This document shows, piece after piece, positions 16,877-25,854 of a stretch of DNA of 64,000 bases. Origin of the DNA: AV40 sp035568175 (GTDB lineage: Bacteria > Verrucomicrobiota > Verrucomicrobiia > Chthoniobacterales > UBA10450); contig DATMON010000008.1 in assembly GCA_035568175.1 (NCBI GenBank), positions 121,228-185,227 on the forward strand. The letters are read 5' to 3'. Numbering within the stretch: the first letter of the stretch is position 1; each line of letters starts with the position of its first letter. The notes beneath the pieces are model-generated. The model saw only the letters and a list, made by a program, of their open reading frames with translations. It was not told the origin of the DNA and searched no databases. The translations under genes and the position numbers were made by a program.

Positions 16877-18481
16877 ATGAGGAACTTCATTTTTGCGGCA
16901 GTTACGTTCTTTTCGGTGGAAATCGGTTTCGCACAACAACTGGCACCCAGTCCAAATTCGACGCCCGCATCATCGTCTGATGTCGAAGCTTTGCGTCAGC
17001 AAGTGCAAGCGCTGACTGAAACGGTAAAAGAGTTGCAGCAACAAGTGAAAGACCAGCAAGCGATAAAGAAAGAGAACGGAAGCGAGCCTTCGTCATCGCC
17101 AACTCCGGAGGCGTCCCCGGTTACTGCAGCAGCATCGCCGTCGCCCGCCGCGAGCGCGGGTGCGCATTTCGCGACCGACGATGCGTCTGTCGTTTCATCG
17201 ACAACGACCACGCCACCCAGTCCGAGCGTGAACGCAAACGGGACCGCTGTTTCCGGAAATTTTCCGACCAGCGATACATCGGTCGTTTCATCGACGCCGG
17301 AAACAATTTCAAGCACCGGTGCGGGCGCTTCGTTGACGCAACCGATCAGCATCGGCGGCGGGAAGAATTATATGAACATTTCGTTCGACGGATTGTTTGC
17401 GCTCGCCGGTTCGACCGCGCGCGATCTCGGTGACATCGAGCGCGGAGACCATGATCCGCAGCAGCGCGGTTTCAACGCGCGCAACATCGAGCTCGCCTTC
17501 GACGGCGCGGTGGATCCCTATTTCGAAGGTTTCGCCAACATTGTCTTCAAACTCGACAACGACAACAACACCGATGTCGAAGTCGAAGAAGCGTTCCTAC
17601 AAACGACGAGTCTGCCGTTCAACCTTCAACTCAAAGCCGGACAATTTTTCGCCGCATTCGGCCGGATCAATCCCACGCACCCGCACACCTGGGACTTTGC
17701 CGACGCGCCGATTGTCCACGCGCTTTTGCTGGGCGGTGACGGTTTGCGCGGCGTCGGCACACAAGTTTCCTGGATCGTGCCGGTTCCGTGGTACTCGCAA
17801 TTAATTCTCGGCGTGCAAAACGGGCGCGGCGGCACCGGTTACTCATTTCGCAATCCGGGCGACGGCGGAATGTTTTTCGATCGCAAGACAACTGATCGCG
17901 AACTGCGCGGCCTGGAGGACTTCGTCTGGATCCCGCGCTGGGAAAATTCTGTCGATCTTAGTCCAACCCAGGTTGTGCTCGCCGGCGTTTCCGGCGCGTT
18001 TGGATCGAATGAGACCGGCGGAAATGCGCGCACGCAGATTTATGGCGGCGACCTCCTCTACAAATGGAAAAGCGCGAACGCTGAAGGCGGATTCCCGTTC
18101 GTGAAATGGCAAACCGAATTCATGTATCGTCGGTTCGAAGCCGGCCGCGGCATGAACGAATCGTTTCCGGTCGCGGAAACGTTTCACGATTGGGGACTTT
18201 ACTCGCAGGTGCTCTGGGGATTCAAGAAAGGCTGGGTCGCCGGAATTCGCGGTGATTATTACGACGCCGAGGATTCGAGATTTACCGATGACATGGATCG
18301 ACAATCCCGGTCGCGCATCTCCGCGAACTTGACCTGGTATCCGACCGAATTTTCCAAGATCCGTTTGCAGTACAATCACGACTTCATCGATGACACGTTT
18401 TTCCTGGCCGGTCGCGATGTTGATTCGGTTTTCCTGCAGTTTGAATTCATCCTCGGCGCTCACGGCGCGCACAAATTTTAA
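16877..18481 (+). CDS. Porin-like outer membrane protein with coiled-coil N-terminus
   Basis: About 534 residues from ATG 16877, preceded by AAGAGGTGG as a ribosome site; a GTG lies two codons upstream. A signal peptide (FIFAAVTFFSVEIGFA), a short coiled coil (VEALRQQVQALTETVKELQ), a Ser/Thr/Pro-rich linker, then an anti-parallel barrel (GFNARNIELAFDGAVDPYFEGF; LKAGQFFAAFGRINPTHPHTW) and terminal Phe. The coiled coil plus barrel layout resembles OprO/phosphate-porin-like and zinc-associated outer-membrane proteins. The GRINPTHPHTWDF stretch recurs in proteins encoded next to metal ABC transporters. It is 104 bases after the TonB receptor and directly before znuA. Confidence 0.82.
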   Translation: MRNFIFAAVTFFSVEIGFAQQLAPSPNSTPASSSDVEALRQQVQALTETVKELQQQVKDQQAIKKENGSEPSSSPTPEASPVTAAASPSPAASAGAHFATDDASVVSSTTTTPPSPSVNANGTAVSGNFPTSDTSVVSSTPETISSTGAGASLTQPISIGGGKNYMNISFDGLFALAGSTARDLGDIERGDHDPQQRGFNARNIELAFDGAVDPYFEGFANIVFKLDNDNNTDVEVEEAFLQTTSLPFNLQLKAGQFFAAFGRINPTHPHTWDFADAPIVHALLLGGDGLRGVGTQVSWIVPVPWYSQLILGVQNGRGGTGYSFRNPGDGGMFFDRKTTDRELRGLEDFVWIPRWENSVDLSPTQVVLAGVSGAFGSNETGGNARTQIYGGDLLYKWKSANAEGGFPFVKWQTEFMYRRFEAGRGMNESFPVAETFHDWGLYSQVLWGFKKGWVAGIRGDYYDAEDSRFTDDMDRQSRSRISANLTWYPTEFSKIRLQYNHDFIDDTFFLAGRDVDSVFLQFEFILGAHGAHKF

Positions 18482-18484
18482 ATC

Positions 18485-19384
18485 ATGAAAAGAATTCCCT
18501 TAGTTCTGTTCGCAACCATTGCCTGCGCCTTGACGGCGCACGGGAAACTCAATGTCGTTGCCACCCTTCCCGATTTTGGTTCCCTCGCCCGCGAAATCGG
18601 CGGAGATAAGATCGACATCGTCGTTCTTGCCAAGGCGACCGAAGATCCGCACTTCGTCGATGCGCGTCCGAGTTTTGTCGTGTCATTGCGCAACGCCGAT
18701 GTTTTGATCGACGGCGGCGCCGAACTCGAGATCGGTTGGCTGCCGCCGCTCTTGCAAAACGCGCGCAATCCAAAAATCGAGGTCGGCAAACCTGGACGCG
18801 TTCAGGCCTCGGGGGGAATTCGTCTGATGAACGTGCCGGCAACCGTGACCCGGGCCGCCGGCGACGTGCACGCGCTGGGTAATCCGCACTTCACCGTCGA
18901 TCCAATTATCGCAAAGGCGATCGCACAGCACATCGCGCAATCGTTCGCCGCGCTCGATTCGGCAAACGCTGCATTTTACGACGGCAATTACAAAAAGTTC
19001 GAAGGGACCATTAATGCGAAGCTGCAAGAATGGGGCGCGGCGATGTTGCCTTTCAAGGACCAGCACGTCGTCGCTTATCACGATTCGTGGCCGTATTTCG
19101 GGCATCGCTTCGGCATTAACATCGACATCTTCCTCGAACCGAAGCCTGGTATTCCGCCATCGCCTTCACATTTGACGGAAGTGATCGCACAAATGAAAGC
19201 GCAACACGTCAAAGCGGTGATCGTCGAGCCATATCACGATCGGCGGATCGCCGAAAAAGTCGCTAGCGCGACCGGCGCGAAAGTGGTCGAGTTTTCGCAA
19301 TTTCCCGGCGGAATTCCGGGAACGGACACCTACGCCAAGTTAATCGACACGCTCATCTCGCGGCTCGCGGCCACGCTCAAATAA
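18485..19384 (+). CDS. znuA: Zinc/manganese ABC transporter substrate-binding protein (ZnuA-like)
   Basis: 299 residues of the cluster A-I metal-binding family: signal peptide (PLVLFATIACALTAHG) and likely metal ligands His in DPHFVDARPS, His in GNPHFTVDP, His in VVAYHDSWPYF and a fourth position in VEPYHDR. It lacks the His-rich loop of some ZnuA proteins. It captures Zn2+ (or Mn2+) in the periplasm and hands it to the permease encoded one base downstream. The 4-base spacing from the porin gene and the tight junction with znuB indicate one operon. Metal preference cannot be settled from sequence alone. Confidence 0.9.
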   Translation: MKRIPLVLFATIACALTAHGKLNVVATLPDFGSLAREIGGDKIDIVVLAKATEDPHFVDARPSFVVSLRNADVLIDGGAELEIGWLPPLLQNARNPKIEVGKPGRVQASGGIRLMNVPATVTRAAGDVHALGNPHFTVDPIIAKAIAQHIAQSFAALDSANAAFYDGNYKKFEGTINAKLQEWGAAMLPFKDQHVVAYHDSWPYFGHRFGINIDIFLEPKPGIPPSPSHLTEVIAQMKAQHVKAVIVEPYHDRRIAEKVASATGAKVVEFSQFPGGIPGTDTYAKLIDTLISRLAATLK

Positions 19385-19385
19385 T

Positions 19386-20207
19386 ATGTGGGAAGTAATG
19401 TTTTGGCCGATCGTGGCCTGCATCCTTTTGCCGTGGCTGTTGGTTTATCTCGGCCTTCACGTCGTCCAGCGCGGCATTATCTTCATCGATATCGCGATGG
19501 CGCAAATGGCGTCACTTGGAATTTGTCTGGCCGTCCTGCTCCATCTAGATCTCGAAAGCTGGACCACGTTCGGCATCGCGCTCGCTTTCACTTTAGTTGG
19601 CGCGGCCATCTTTTCTGTAACCGGAAAACGAGCGAGTCAGATTCCACAGGAAGCGGTCATCGGTATTTCCTATGTCGTTGCCGCTGCGGCCGCGGTTTTG
19701 TTGTTGAGCCGCGCGGCTGAGGGCGACGAAGAGATCAAGAATATGCTGGTCGGAAATATTCTGCTCGTGACACCGCGTGAAGTTTGGGAGCGGTTCGCGC
19801 TCTTTGTTGCGGTCGGCGTCTTCCATTTTGTCTTCCGCAAAAATTTCCTGCTCGTTTCCTACGATCGCGACGGCGCCTACCAAAAAGGGTTGCGCGTGCG
19901 CTGGTGGGATTTTCTCTTTTATGCCGTTTTTGGCCTGGTGGTAACGAGTTTTGTGCGCATCGCCGGCGTGCTTCTGATTTTCAGTTACCTGATTGTGCCG
20001 GCCGTTTGTGGAATCAATCTCGCGCAGCGAATTGGGAGTCGATTGTTTATCGGCTGGATCATAGCGCTCATTGGCGGAGTCGCCGGATTGTTTTTGTCCT
20101 ACTGGTGGGATTTGCCCTCCGGCGCGGCGATTGTTTGCACTTTCGGAGCGCTCTTGATCGCCGTGGCCGGTTACACCCTAATTCGCGCCCGGCTGCGGGA
20201 GAATTAG
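19386..20207 (+). CDS. znuB: Metal ABC transporter permease (ZnuB-like)
   Basis: 273 residues, about eight membrane helices, ABC-3 family: LGLHVVQRGIIFIDIAMAQMASLGICLAV and YLIVPAVCGINLAQRIGS are characteristic. It forms the membrane channel for the ZnuA-bound metal. The ATPase subunit (ZnuC) that normally lies between or beside these two genes is not in this window: the next gene encodes a CDF exporter. The ATPase must be elsewhere, or be shared with another transporter. Confidence 0.9.
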   Translation: MWEVMFWPIVACILLPWLLVYLGLHVVQRGIIFIDIAMAQMASLGICLAVLLHLDLESWTTFGIALAFTLVGAAIFSVTGKRASQIPQEAVIGISYVVAAAAAVLLLSRAAEGDEEIKNMLVGNILLVTPREVWERFALFVAVGVFHFVFRKNFLLVSYDRDGAYQKGLRVRWWDFLFYAVFGLVVTSFVRIAGVLLIFSYLIVPAVCGINLAQRIGSRLFIGWIIALIGGVAGLFLSYWWDLPSGAAIVCTFGALLIAVAGYTLIRARLREN

Positions 20208-20265
20208 TCGTCGATGCGTCGCTGCGCTTTTTGCTGATGCGATAATCACGGTATCTTGCGCTCAA

Positions 20266-21165
20266 ATGGAGCGGGTAGACTCCCATCTTCACCATTCGCA
20301 TGGGCAGAAGGATTTCGGCGCGGCGTTTGCGATTGGGGTGACGTTGAACCTTGCCTACGTGATTGTGCAAATCGTGTTCGGCATTGGGGCGCATTCGCTG
20401 GCGTTACTGGCAGATGCGGGACACAATTTCGGAGACGTACTCGGACTTCTACTGGCGTGGGGCGCAGTTTATCTCAGTAAAACGCGGCCAACTCCGCGCC
20501 GAACCTACGGGCTCGGTCGCTCATCAATTCTCGCAGCGCTCGCCAACGCCGTCTTATTGCTCGTGGCCGTCGGTGGCATCACTTGGGAAGCCATCCGGCG
20601 GTTCAGTAATCCAGGAGAAGTTGGCGGCAGAACGGTAATGACAATTGCTGCTATCGGAATAGTACTCAACGGCTTGACGGCGTTCTTATTTTTTGCGGGG
20701 CGGGAACATGACCTGAACATCCAAGGCACATTCCTGCACATGGCGTCGGACGCGGCGGTTTCAGTGGGAGTGGTCATAGCGGGCGGGTTAATCATTTTGA
20801 CCGGCCGGCATTGGATCGACCCGGCCGCCAGCCTCATTATTAATGCCGTTATTATTTGGAGCACATGGGGATTGTTGCGCGACTCGATCGCGATGGCGCT
20901 CGATCTCGTGCCGGCCAATGTCGATCCCATCGCGGTTCGCACATATTTAGAAGCGCAAAAAGGAGTGGCCGCCGTTCATGATTTACATATCTGGCCGCTT
21001 AGCACTACCCGAACAGCGCTGACCGTGCACTTAGAAATGCCCGGCGGATCGGCGGGAGATAAATTCCTACATGAGCTTTGCGAATATCTCCATGACGAGT
21101 TCGGCATTGAACATTCGACTCTTCAAATCGAGCAAAATGCAGAAGCATGCTCTTTAGGTCCGTAA
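20266..21165 (+). CDS. Cation diffusion facilitator (CzcD/ZitB type)
   Basis: 299 residues; six membrane helices in the CDF layout with the metal site in HSLALLADAGHNFGDV (helix 2, HxxxD type) and HMASDAAVSVGVV (helix 5). The N-terminus has HLHHSHGQ, and the cytoplasmic tail VHDLHIWPLSTTRTALTVHLEMP matches the CDF C-terminal dimer domain. It exports Zn2+ (possibly Co2+, Cd2+) by proton antiport. It follows znuB by 58 bases in the same direction, so import and export genes for the same class of metal are adjacent. Confidence 0.93.
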   Translation: MERVDSHLHHSHGQKDFGAAFAIGVTLNLAYVIVQIVFGIGAHSLALLADAGHNFGDVLGLLLAWGAVYLSKTRPTPRRTYGLGRSSILAALANAVLLLVAVGGITWEAIRRFSNPGEVGGRTVMTIAAIGIVLNGLTAFLFFAGREHDLNIQGTFLHMASDAAVSVGVVIAGGLIILTGRHWIDPAASLIINAVIIWSTWGLLRDSIAMALDLVPANVDPIAVRTYLEAQKGVAAVHDLHIWPLSTTRTALTVHLEMPGGSAGDKFLHELCEYLHDEFGIEHSTLQIEQNAEACSLGP

Positions 21166-21264
21166 TTGGTTAGGCCAATCCAGACTCTGCTCCGGCAGAG
21201 TCGTCGATAAATTGTTGTCAGGTTTCTTTGCTGATGTTGTCATGATCGCGCTATCTTTGGAGAG

Positions 21265-22224
21265 ATGAATCTGGCTGAGCATTCCCGTTTTCGGCATTCG
21301 CATAATTTCGTGAGCGACTTCACGAAAGGTGAACGCCGTACCCACATCGTAATTGCCATCACCGGCGTAATGATGGTGGTCGAAATCACGGCCGGCGTTC
21401 TTTCTCACTCCATGGCGTTGCTGGCCGACGGGTGGCACATGAGCACGCACGTCACCGCGTTCCTCATCACAGCGATCGCCTATTATTTCATGCGCCGGCA
21501 TTCATCGAGCGAGCAATACAGTTTTGGGACAGGCAAAATCGGCGTCCTCGGTGGATTCGCCAGCGCGGTCGTCCTCTCCGTCGTCGCACTGCTCATGGCC
21601 GGCGAATCTGTCCACCGTCTCTTTGTTCCTTTGGCGATTCATTTTAACGAGGCAATCGGCATTGCTTGCGTTGCGCTGACGGTAAATCTCGTCTGCGCTC
21701 TCCTTCTCAAGGAAGATCATCATCACCACCACGCGGACGATCATCATGGACATGATCATCATCACGATTTGAATCTGCGCGCGGCCTATTTGCATGTGTT
21801 GGCGGATGCATTCACCACGTTCCTCGCCATTATTGCCCTAACTTCCGGCAAGTTTTTCGGTTGGGGCTGGCTCGATCCAGTTGTGGGCCTTGTCGGAAGT
21901 GGCGTCGTTTTTTCCTGGGCTTACCAATTGTTGCGAGATACCAGCGGCATTTTGGTCGATCGCACACCGCTTTCCTCCGATTTGCCTGAAGAAATCCGGC
22001 GCGCGGTAGAAAACGACGGCGATTCGATGGTGACCGATCTCCACGTCTGGCAGGTCGGCGCCGGAAAATTTGCGGCCATTGTTTCGATCGTCGCGCACGA
22101 ACCGAGGCCGTCCGATCATTATCGAGAGCGCTTCCGCGAGCACGAGGAACTTGTGCACGTTACGATCGAGACGCAGCATTGCCGGGAAGACCATCCCGCG
22201 GCCGCGGGAGTCGCAAGCTCTTGA
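21265..22224 (+). CDS. Cation diffusion facilitator (DmeF-like) with His-rich loop
   Basis: 319 residues. The CDF signature HSMALLADGWHMSTHVTAF and a cytoplasmic loop between helices 4 and 5 that is extremely His-rich (DHHHHHADDHHGHDHHHD). The start MNLAEHSRFRHSHNFVSDFTKGERRT resembles the DmeF subgroup, associated with Co/Ni/Zn export. Helix 5 carries HVLADAFTTFLAIIAL, where the second HxxxD site is expected. Compared with the preceding CDF the two share topology but not close sequence, so this is not a recent duplication. Its stop overlaps the TTG start of the ZIP gene. Confidence 0.93.
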   Translation: MNLAEHSRFRHSHNFVSDFTKGERRTHIVIAITGVMMVVEITAGVLSHSMALLADGWHMSTHVTAFLITAIAYYFMRRHSSSEQYSFGTGKIGVLGGFASAVVLSVVALLMAGESVHRLFVPLAIHFNEAIGIACVALTVNLVCALLLKEDHHHHHADDHHGHDHHHDLNLRAAYLHVLADAFTTFLAIIALTSGKFFGWGWLDPVVGLVGSGVVFSWAYQLLRDTSGILVDRTPLSSDLPEEIRRAVENDGDSMVTDLHVWQVGAGKFAAIVSIVAHEPRPSDHYRERFREHEELVHVTIETQHCREDHPAAAGVASS

Positions 22225-22985
22225 ACGGCCAAATCACCTTCTGGCAGGTTGCGGCGGCTTACGTGTTTGCGCTTGCCGGCGGAACCATCAGCACATCGCT
22301 GCGTTTAACTCACAAACCCCTGTGCGCATTGATCAGTTTCGCGGCCGGCACACTGCTGGGCGTGACCCTGTTCGCGATTTTGCCGGAAAGTTTAACTAAT
22401 TCTCCTTGGTGGGCGGTCGTATTAGCGGCGGCGTCCGGATACGCGCTCTTTTTCTTCGTCAGCAAATATGTTCATCACGTTTGTCCCGCTTGCGCGGCTA
22501 GCCACTTTGACGCTGACTCGACAAAGCATTTTAACGAGATCGCCTCAGCATTGATTGTCGCGCTGGCAATCCACAGCACGACCGACGGGTTGGCGCTCGG
22601 AATCGGACAGGAGACGCAAGTTACCACGGCCGGTCAGTGGTCGCTCTTTTCTGCTCTTTGTATTCACAAGATTCCGGAAGGCCTCGCGTTGGGCAGCCTC
22701 TTAATTGGCGCTGGCTTGCAAAGGGCGCGCGCACTCGGTTGGGTCGCGGCGGTGGAAGCCACAACTCTATTAGGTGGAGTAATCGGGTTTTGGTTTTTGG
22801 CGAGCACCTCCACGTTTTGGCTGGCGCTATTTATGGCCCACGTCGGCGGCGGATTCCTCTATCTGGCCGCACACGCCGTTCTCGGAGAGATGCTGAGACA
22901 CGGCAAAGGACTGGTCCTGAAAAGCTTCTCGCTCGGCGTCGCATTGATCGGTGGACTCAATATTGGGTTGCGAATGCTCGCCTGA
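22221..22985 (+). CDS. ZIP family metal permease
   Basis: About 254 residues from a TTG start overlapping the CDF stop (TTGA). Eight hydrophobic segments; helix 4 carries ALAIHSTTDGLALGIG and helix 5 ALCIHKIPEGLALG, the paired His-containing motifs that bind metal in ZIP transporters. A CPACAASHFDADSTKHF stretch between helices 3 and 4 is the variable Cys/His-bearing loop. ZIP proteins move Zn2+ and other divalent metals into the cytoplasm. A frame extends to 22179, but the first 14 codons overlap the CDF gene. It closes a run of five metal-transport genes. Confidence 0.88.
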   Translation: MNGQITFWQVAAAYVFALAGGTISTSLRLTHKPLCALISFAAGTLLGVTLFAILPESLTNSPWWAVVLAAASGYALFFFVSKYVHHVCPACAASHFDADSTKHFNEIASALIVALAIHSTTDGLALGIGQETQVTTAGQWSLFSALCIHKIPEGLALGSLLIGAGLQRARALGWVAAVEATTLLGGVIGFWFLASTSTFWLALFMAHVGGGFLYLAAHAVLGEMLRHGKGLVLKSFSLGVALIGGLNIGLRMLA

Positions 22986-23034
22986 TAGCAAAATCCGTTG
23001 ATTTCAACGCCCCGCGGGTGTAATTCGTCCCCCG

Positions 23035-23610
23035 ATGAAATCGCCAATCGCTTTTTCGATCGTTGTCCTTGCGATTGGAACAATGTCAGACGCGTTCGCG
23101 CAGTACCCTCCGGTAAGTGCTGGGTCTCCGGCCGGAGGAATCGCGCTGCCCGGCGCCGATTCCGGCGGGACAACCGGCGCAAAATCAACTGCCACACCCA
23201 GCGAAAGTAACACTGACGAAAACGACGACACGCTTTATCGCGGTAAGACCAGTGAAACAGAGAATCCCATGCTTCGGGATGAAGGACCTTTGCATTTCAA
23301 AACTCGCCCCAAGGAAAAGGTTCAGGAAGTTGATTCGCTGAAAAAGCTCCAGAGCAGTGGCTCGGACCCGAAGTTTCAAGGCAATCTTCTCTATTCGGGC
23401 GTGACCTCCATCGAGAGTGTCACGGCAAAGGCAAATGAAACTCGCAACGAGGCCGACCAGGGAGATCCGCGTTTTAAAACGAAGCGGTTAACTTTCTCAC
23501 CGGACAAGAATGACGAGCCGAAGAAAGCCCAATCCGATTCCAGTCCATCCCCCACTCCTTCGCCGACTGCATCACCAACCGCGAAGGATTCGCGCGCGCC
23601 GAAGCAATAA
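23035..23610 (+). CDS. Secreted hypothetical protein with Pro/Ser-rich tail
   Basis: 191 residues; signal peptide (IAFSIVVLAIGTMSDAFA) then a polar, low-complexity mature chain. One segment, TLYRGKTSETENPMLRDEG, looks conserved. The C-terminal 25 residues are Ser/Pro/Thr-rich (SPSPTPSPTASPTAK). No domain recognised; probably a periplasmic or surface protein. It ends 26 bases before the 3' end of lysS on the other strand. Confidence 0.55.
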   Translation: MKSPIAFSIVVLAIGTMSDAFAQYPPVSAGSPAGGIALPGADSGGTTGAKSTATPSESNTDENDDTLYRGKTSETENPMLRDEGPLHFKTRPKEKVQEVDSLKKLQSSGSDPKFQGNLLYSGVTSIESVTAKANETRNEADQGDPRFKTKRLTFSPDKNDEPKKAQSDSSPSPTPSPTASPTAKDSRAPKQ

Positions 23611-23635
23611 CTTGGGTTCACAGCAAGAATCGGTG

Positions 23636-25093
23636 TTAGTCGCGCTTTGGTTTCAAAAGCGGAAACAAAATCACGTCGCGGATTGATTCGGCGCCCGTAA
23701 ACAACATTGCCAGGCGGTCGATCCCCAGACCAAATCCTCCTGCCGGCGGCATTCCGTGTTCGAGCGCGAGCAAGAAATCTTCGTCCAGTTTTTGTGTTTC
23801 CTCGCCCGCCTGCTCCGACAGCCGTTGTCGCTGGACGTCGGGATCGTTCAACTCCGTGTAACCGGGAGACATTTCTACTCCGTTGATGATGAGTTCGTAA
23901 ACATCGACCAACGATGGATCAGCCGCGTTCTGTTTCGCCAATGGCACCAATTCCTTCGGGCAGTGGGTGACAAACAATGGATCGAAAGTTTTTTCTTCCA
24001 CCAACTTTTCAAAAACGTGCTGCGTAACTTCGAAATCGGCCAGCTGTGGCAGGATCTCGAGATTGAACTCGCCGCTCGCGCGGGCGCGCCGCTGCTCGCT
24101 GGAAATGTTGAACCAATCCTTACCCGCCACTTCGCGGACAAGATCGACATAACGCGCGCGGCGCCACGGCCGCTTGAGATCGATCGTTCTCATCACTTTC
24201 TCATCGGCATCGCGATGTTCGATCTTCAATGAGCCGCAAATTTCCTCGGCCGCCTGACAAATCAGTTCTTCGATCAGGTTCGCCATTTTCTCGAAATCGG
24301 CGTAGGCCCAGTAAACTTCGAGCATGGTGAATTCCGGATTGTGCTTCCGTGAAACGCCTTCGTTTCGAAAATTTCGGTTCAATTCAAACACTTTAGTGAA
24401 CCCCCCAACCAAAAGGCGCTTCAAATAAAGCTCAGGCGCAATGCGTAAATAAAGATCGAGTCCCAATGCTTTGTGGCGAGTGCTGAAAGGCGCAGCGGCC
24501 GCGCCGCCGGCCACCGTTTGCAAAATCGGCGTCTCCACTTCGACAAAACCGCGATCTTCCAGGAACCGGCGAATTTCGCGCACCATCGCGATGCGTTTCT
24601 GAAATGCCTTCCGCGATTCATCGTTTGCGACAAGATCCACATAGCGCTGTCGATAGCGCGCTTCGACATCCTGCAAGCCGTGCCATTTTTCCGGTAGCGG
24701 CCGGAGCGCCTTGGCCAGCACTTCGAATTTGTGCGCTTTCAGCGTCGGCTCGCCGGTCTTGGTCAAAAAACAAGTGCCTTCTAATCCGATGAAATCGCCG
24801 AGATCGAGCAGTTTGAAAATCTCCATCGCCTCCGCGCCGATTTCTTTCTCATGGAAATATGCCTGAATGCGGCCGCTGGCATCTCGAAGATCGACAAAGT
24901 GGCTCTTGCCCATGTCGCGATGCGCCGTGATTCGGCCGCCAGCACGAAGCGATTCGCCCTCCTTGAATTTCTGACGAACTTCCGCGATCGAGCCCGATGT
25001 TTCAAAGGCTCGACCAAAAGGTTCCACGCCACGGGCACGAAGCGCCTCTAGTTTCTCGCGGCGTTGCGCAATCAATTCATTTTCCGGCTCCAT
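23636..25093 (-). CDS. lysS: Lysine--tRNA ligase, class II
   Basis: 485 residues, full length. N-terminal OB-fold (GRITAHRDMGKSHFVDLRD), motif 1 near RREIRRFLEDRGFVEVETPIL, motif 2 near FRNEGVSRKHNPEFTMLEVY and motif 3 in GFGLGIDRLAMLFTGAESIRDVI. Joins lysine to tRNA-Lys. Two copies of the decamer lie within it (24140-24149 and 24887-24896), both in codons for VDL. The neighbours are unrelated; the 240 bases upstream contain a nested hairpin repeat. Confidence 0.97.
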   Translation of the reverse strand: MEPENELIAQRREKLEALRARGVEPFGRAFETSGSIAEVRQKFKEGESLRAGGRITAHRDMGKSHFVDLRDASGRIQAYFHEKEIGAEAMEIFKLLDLGDFIGLEGTCFLTKTGEPTLKAHKFEVLAKALRPLPEKWHGLQDVEARYRQRYVDLVANDESRKAFQKRIAMVREIRRFLEDRGFVEVETPILQTVAGGAAAAPFSTRHKALGLDLYLRIAPELYLKRLLVGGFTKVFELNRNFRNEGVSRKHNPEFTMLEVYWAYADFEKMANLIEELICQAAEEICGSLKIEHRDADEKVMRTIDLKRPWRRARYVDLVREVAGKDWFNISSEQRRARASGEFNLEILPQLADFEVTQHVFEKLVEEKTFDPLFVTHCPKELVPLAKQNAADPSLVDVYELIINGVEMSPGYTELNDPDVQRQRLSEQAGEETQKLDEDFLLALEHGMPPAGGFGLGIDRLAMLFTGAESIRDVILFPLLKPKRD

Positions 25094-25244
25094 GCGTCGC
25101 GGTTACGGAACGCTCTCTTTTTACATTCCGCAATTGGAAATCCTTAAATGCCAGTCCGATACCCGTGCAGTGCCAGTCCGCCTCGGACCTTGCACCTCGG
25201 ACTTTATTGGTTTGCCAATAAAACGTCGGCGATGAGATACTCGG

Positions 25245-25331
25245 CGGTGGATCGAGCTCTCCGAGCTCGATGATAATTGGGCGGCGAAGCCGCATCTGTT
25301 TAACATCGCCCGCGGAGCGGCCGATCCACCG
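25245..25331. repeat. Nested palindromic element with 9-bp outer arms
   Basis: Outer arms CGGTGGATC (25245-25253) and GATCCACCG (25323-25331) enclose three hairpins with three-base loops: ATCGAGCTC/GAGCTCGAT (9 bp, loop TCC), GCGGC/GCCGC (loop GAA) and CCGC/GCGG (loop GGA). It ends four bases before the ATG of the ACT protein. It resembles the twin-hairpin elements elsewhere in the window in design but not in sequence. The rest of the 25094-25335 gap holds no gene. Confidence 0.65.
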
Positions 25332-25335
25332 ATCC

Positions 25336-25806
25336 ATGCCACTCGATTTACCCAAAACTACTTCGAAACGCGACGGACCACTGGTGAAGCAGTTCTCCGT
25401 TTTTCTGCCGAACAAAGTCGGCGCCATGCTCGACATCGTGAAATTGCTCAACTCACACGAGATCCACGTCGTGGCGATGAGCGTTTCCGAGTCCACCGAT
25501 TCCGCCATTGCGCGGGTGGTGGTAAGCGATCCCGGGGGCGTGGAAAAATTGTTTCGGGAAAACAATATCGCTTTTGGGATGTGCGAGGTCGTGGTCGTGG
25601 AAATGCGAGAGGTCGCGACCGAACTCGCCAAACTCCTGGCGGCGCTGTTCATGGCCGAGGTGAACGTGCATTTTACGTATTCGCTTTTGATGCGCCCCCG
25701 CGGTCAGGCTGCCCTAGCTCTTCACGTCGATGATAATGAATGCGCCATCTCGGTTTTGACCGGCGAAGGTTTTCAATTGCTTAGCCAGAGCGACATTTCC
25801 CGCTAG
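25336..25806 (+). CDS. ACT-domain protein
   Basis: About 156 residues. Two consecutive ACT-like modules are visible: KQFSVFLPNKVGAMLDIVKLLNSHEIHVV with the GxMxD ligand-turn pattern, and a later half LAKLLAALFMAEVNVHFTYSLLMRP. ACT domains bind amino acids and regulate metabolic enzymes; this free-standing form has no catalytic part. ATG at 25336 was chosen because the upstream extension (from 25270) overlaps the hairpin element. The ligand is unknown. Confidence 0.78.
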   Translation: MPLDLPKTTSKRDGPLVKQFSVFLPNKVGAMLDIVKLLNSHEIHVVAMSVSESTDSAIARVVVSDPGGVEKLFRENNIAFGMCEVVVVEMREVATELAKLLAALFMAEVNVHFTYSLLMRPRGQAALALHVDDNECAISVLTGEGFQLLSQSDISR

Positions 25807-25854
25807 CAGGTGAGTTGACAGCCGCGCAGAGTTATCTACAGAAATCATTCACCC

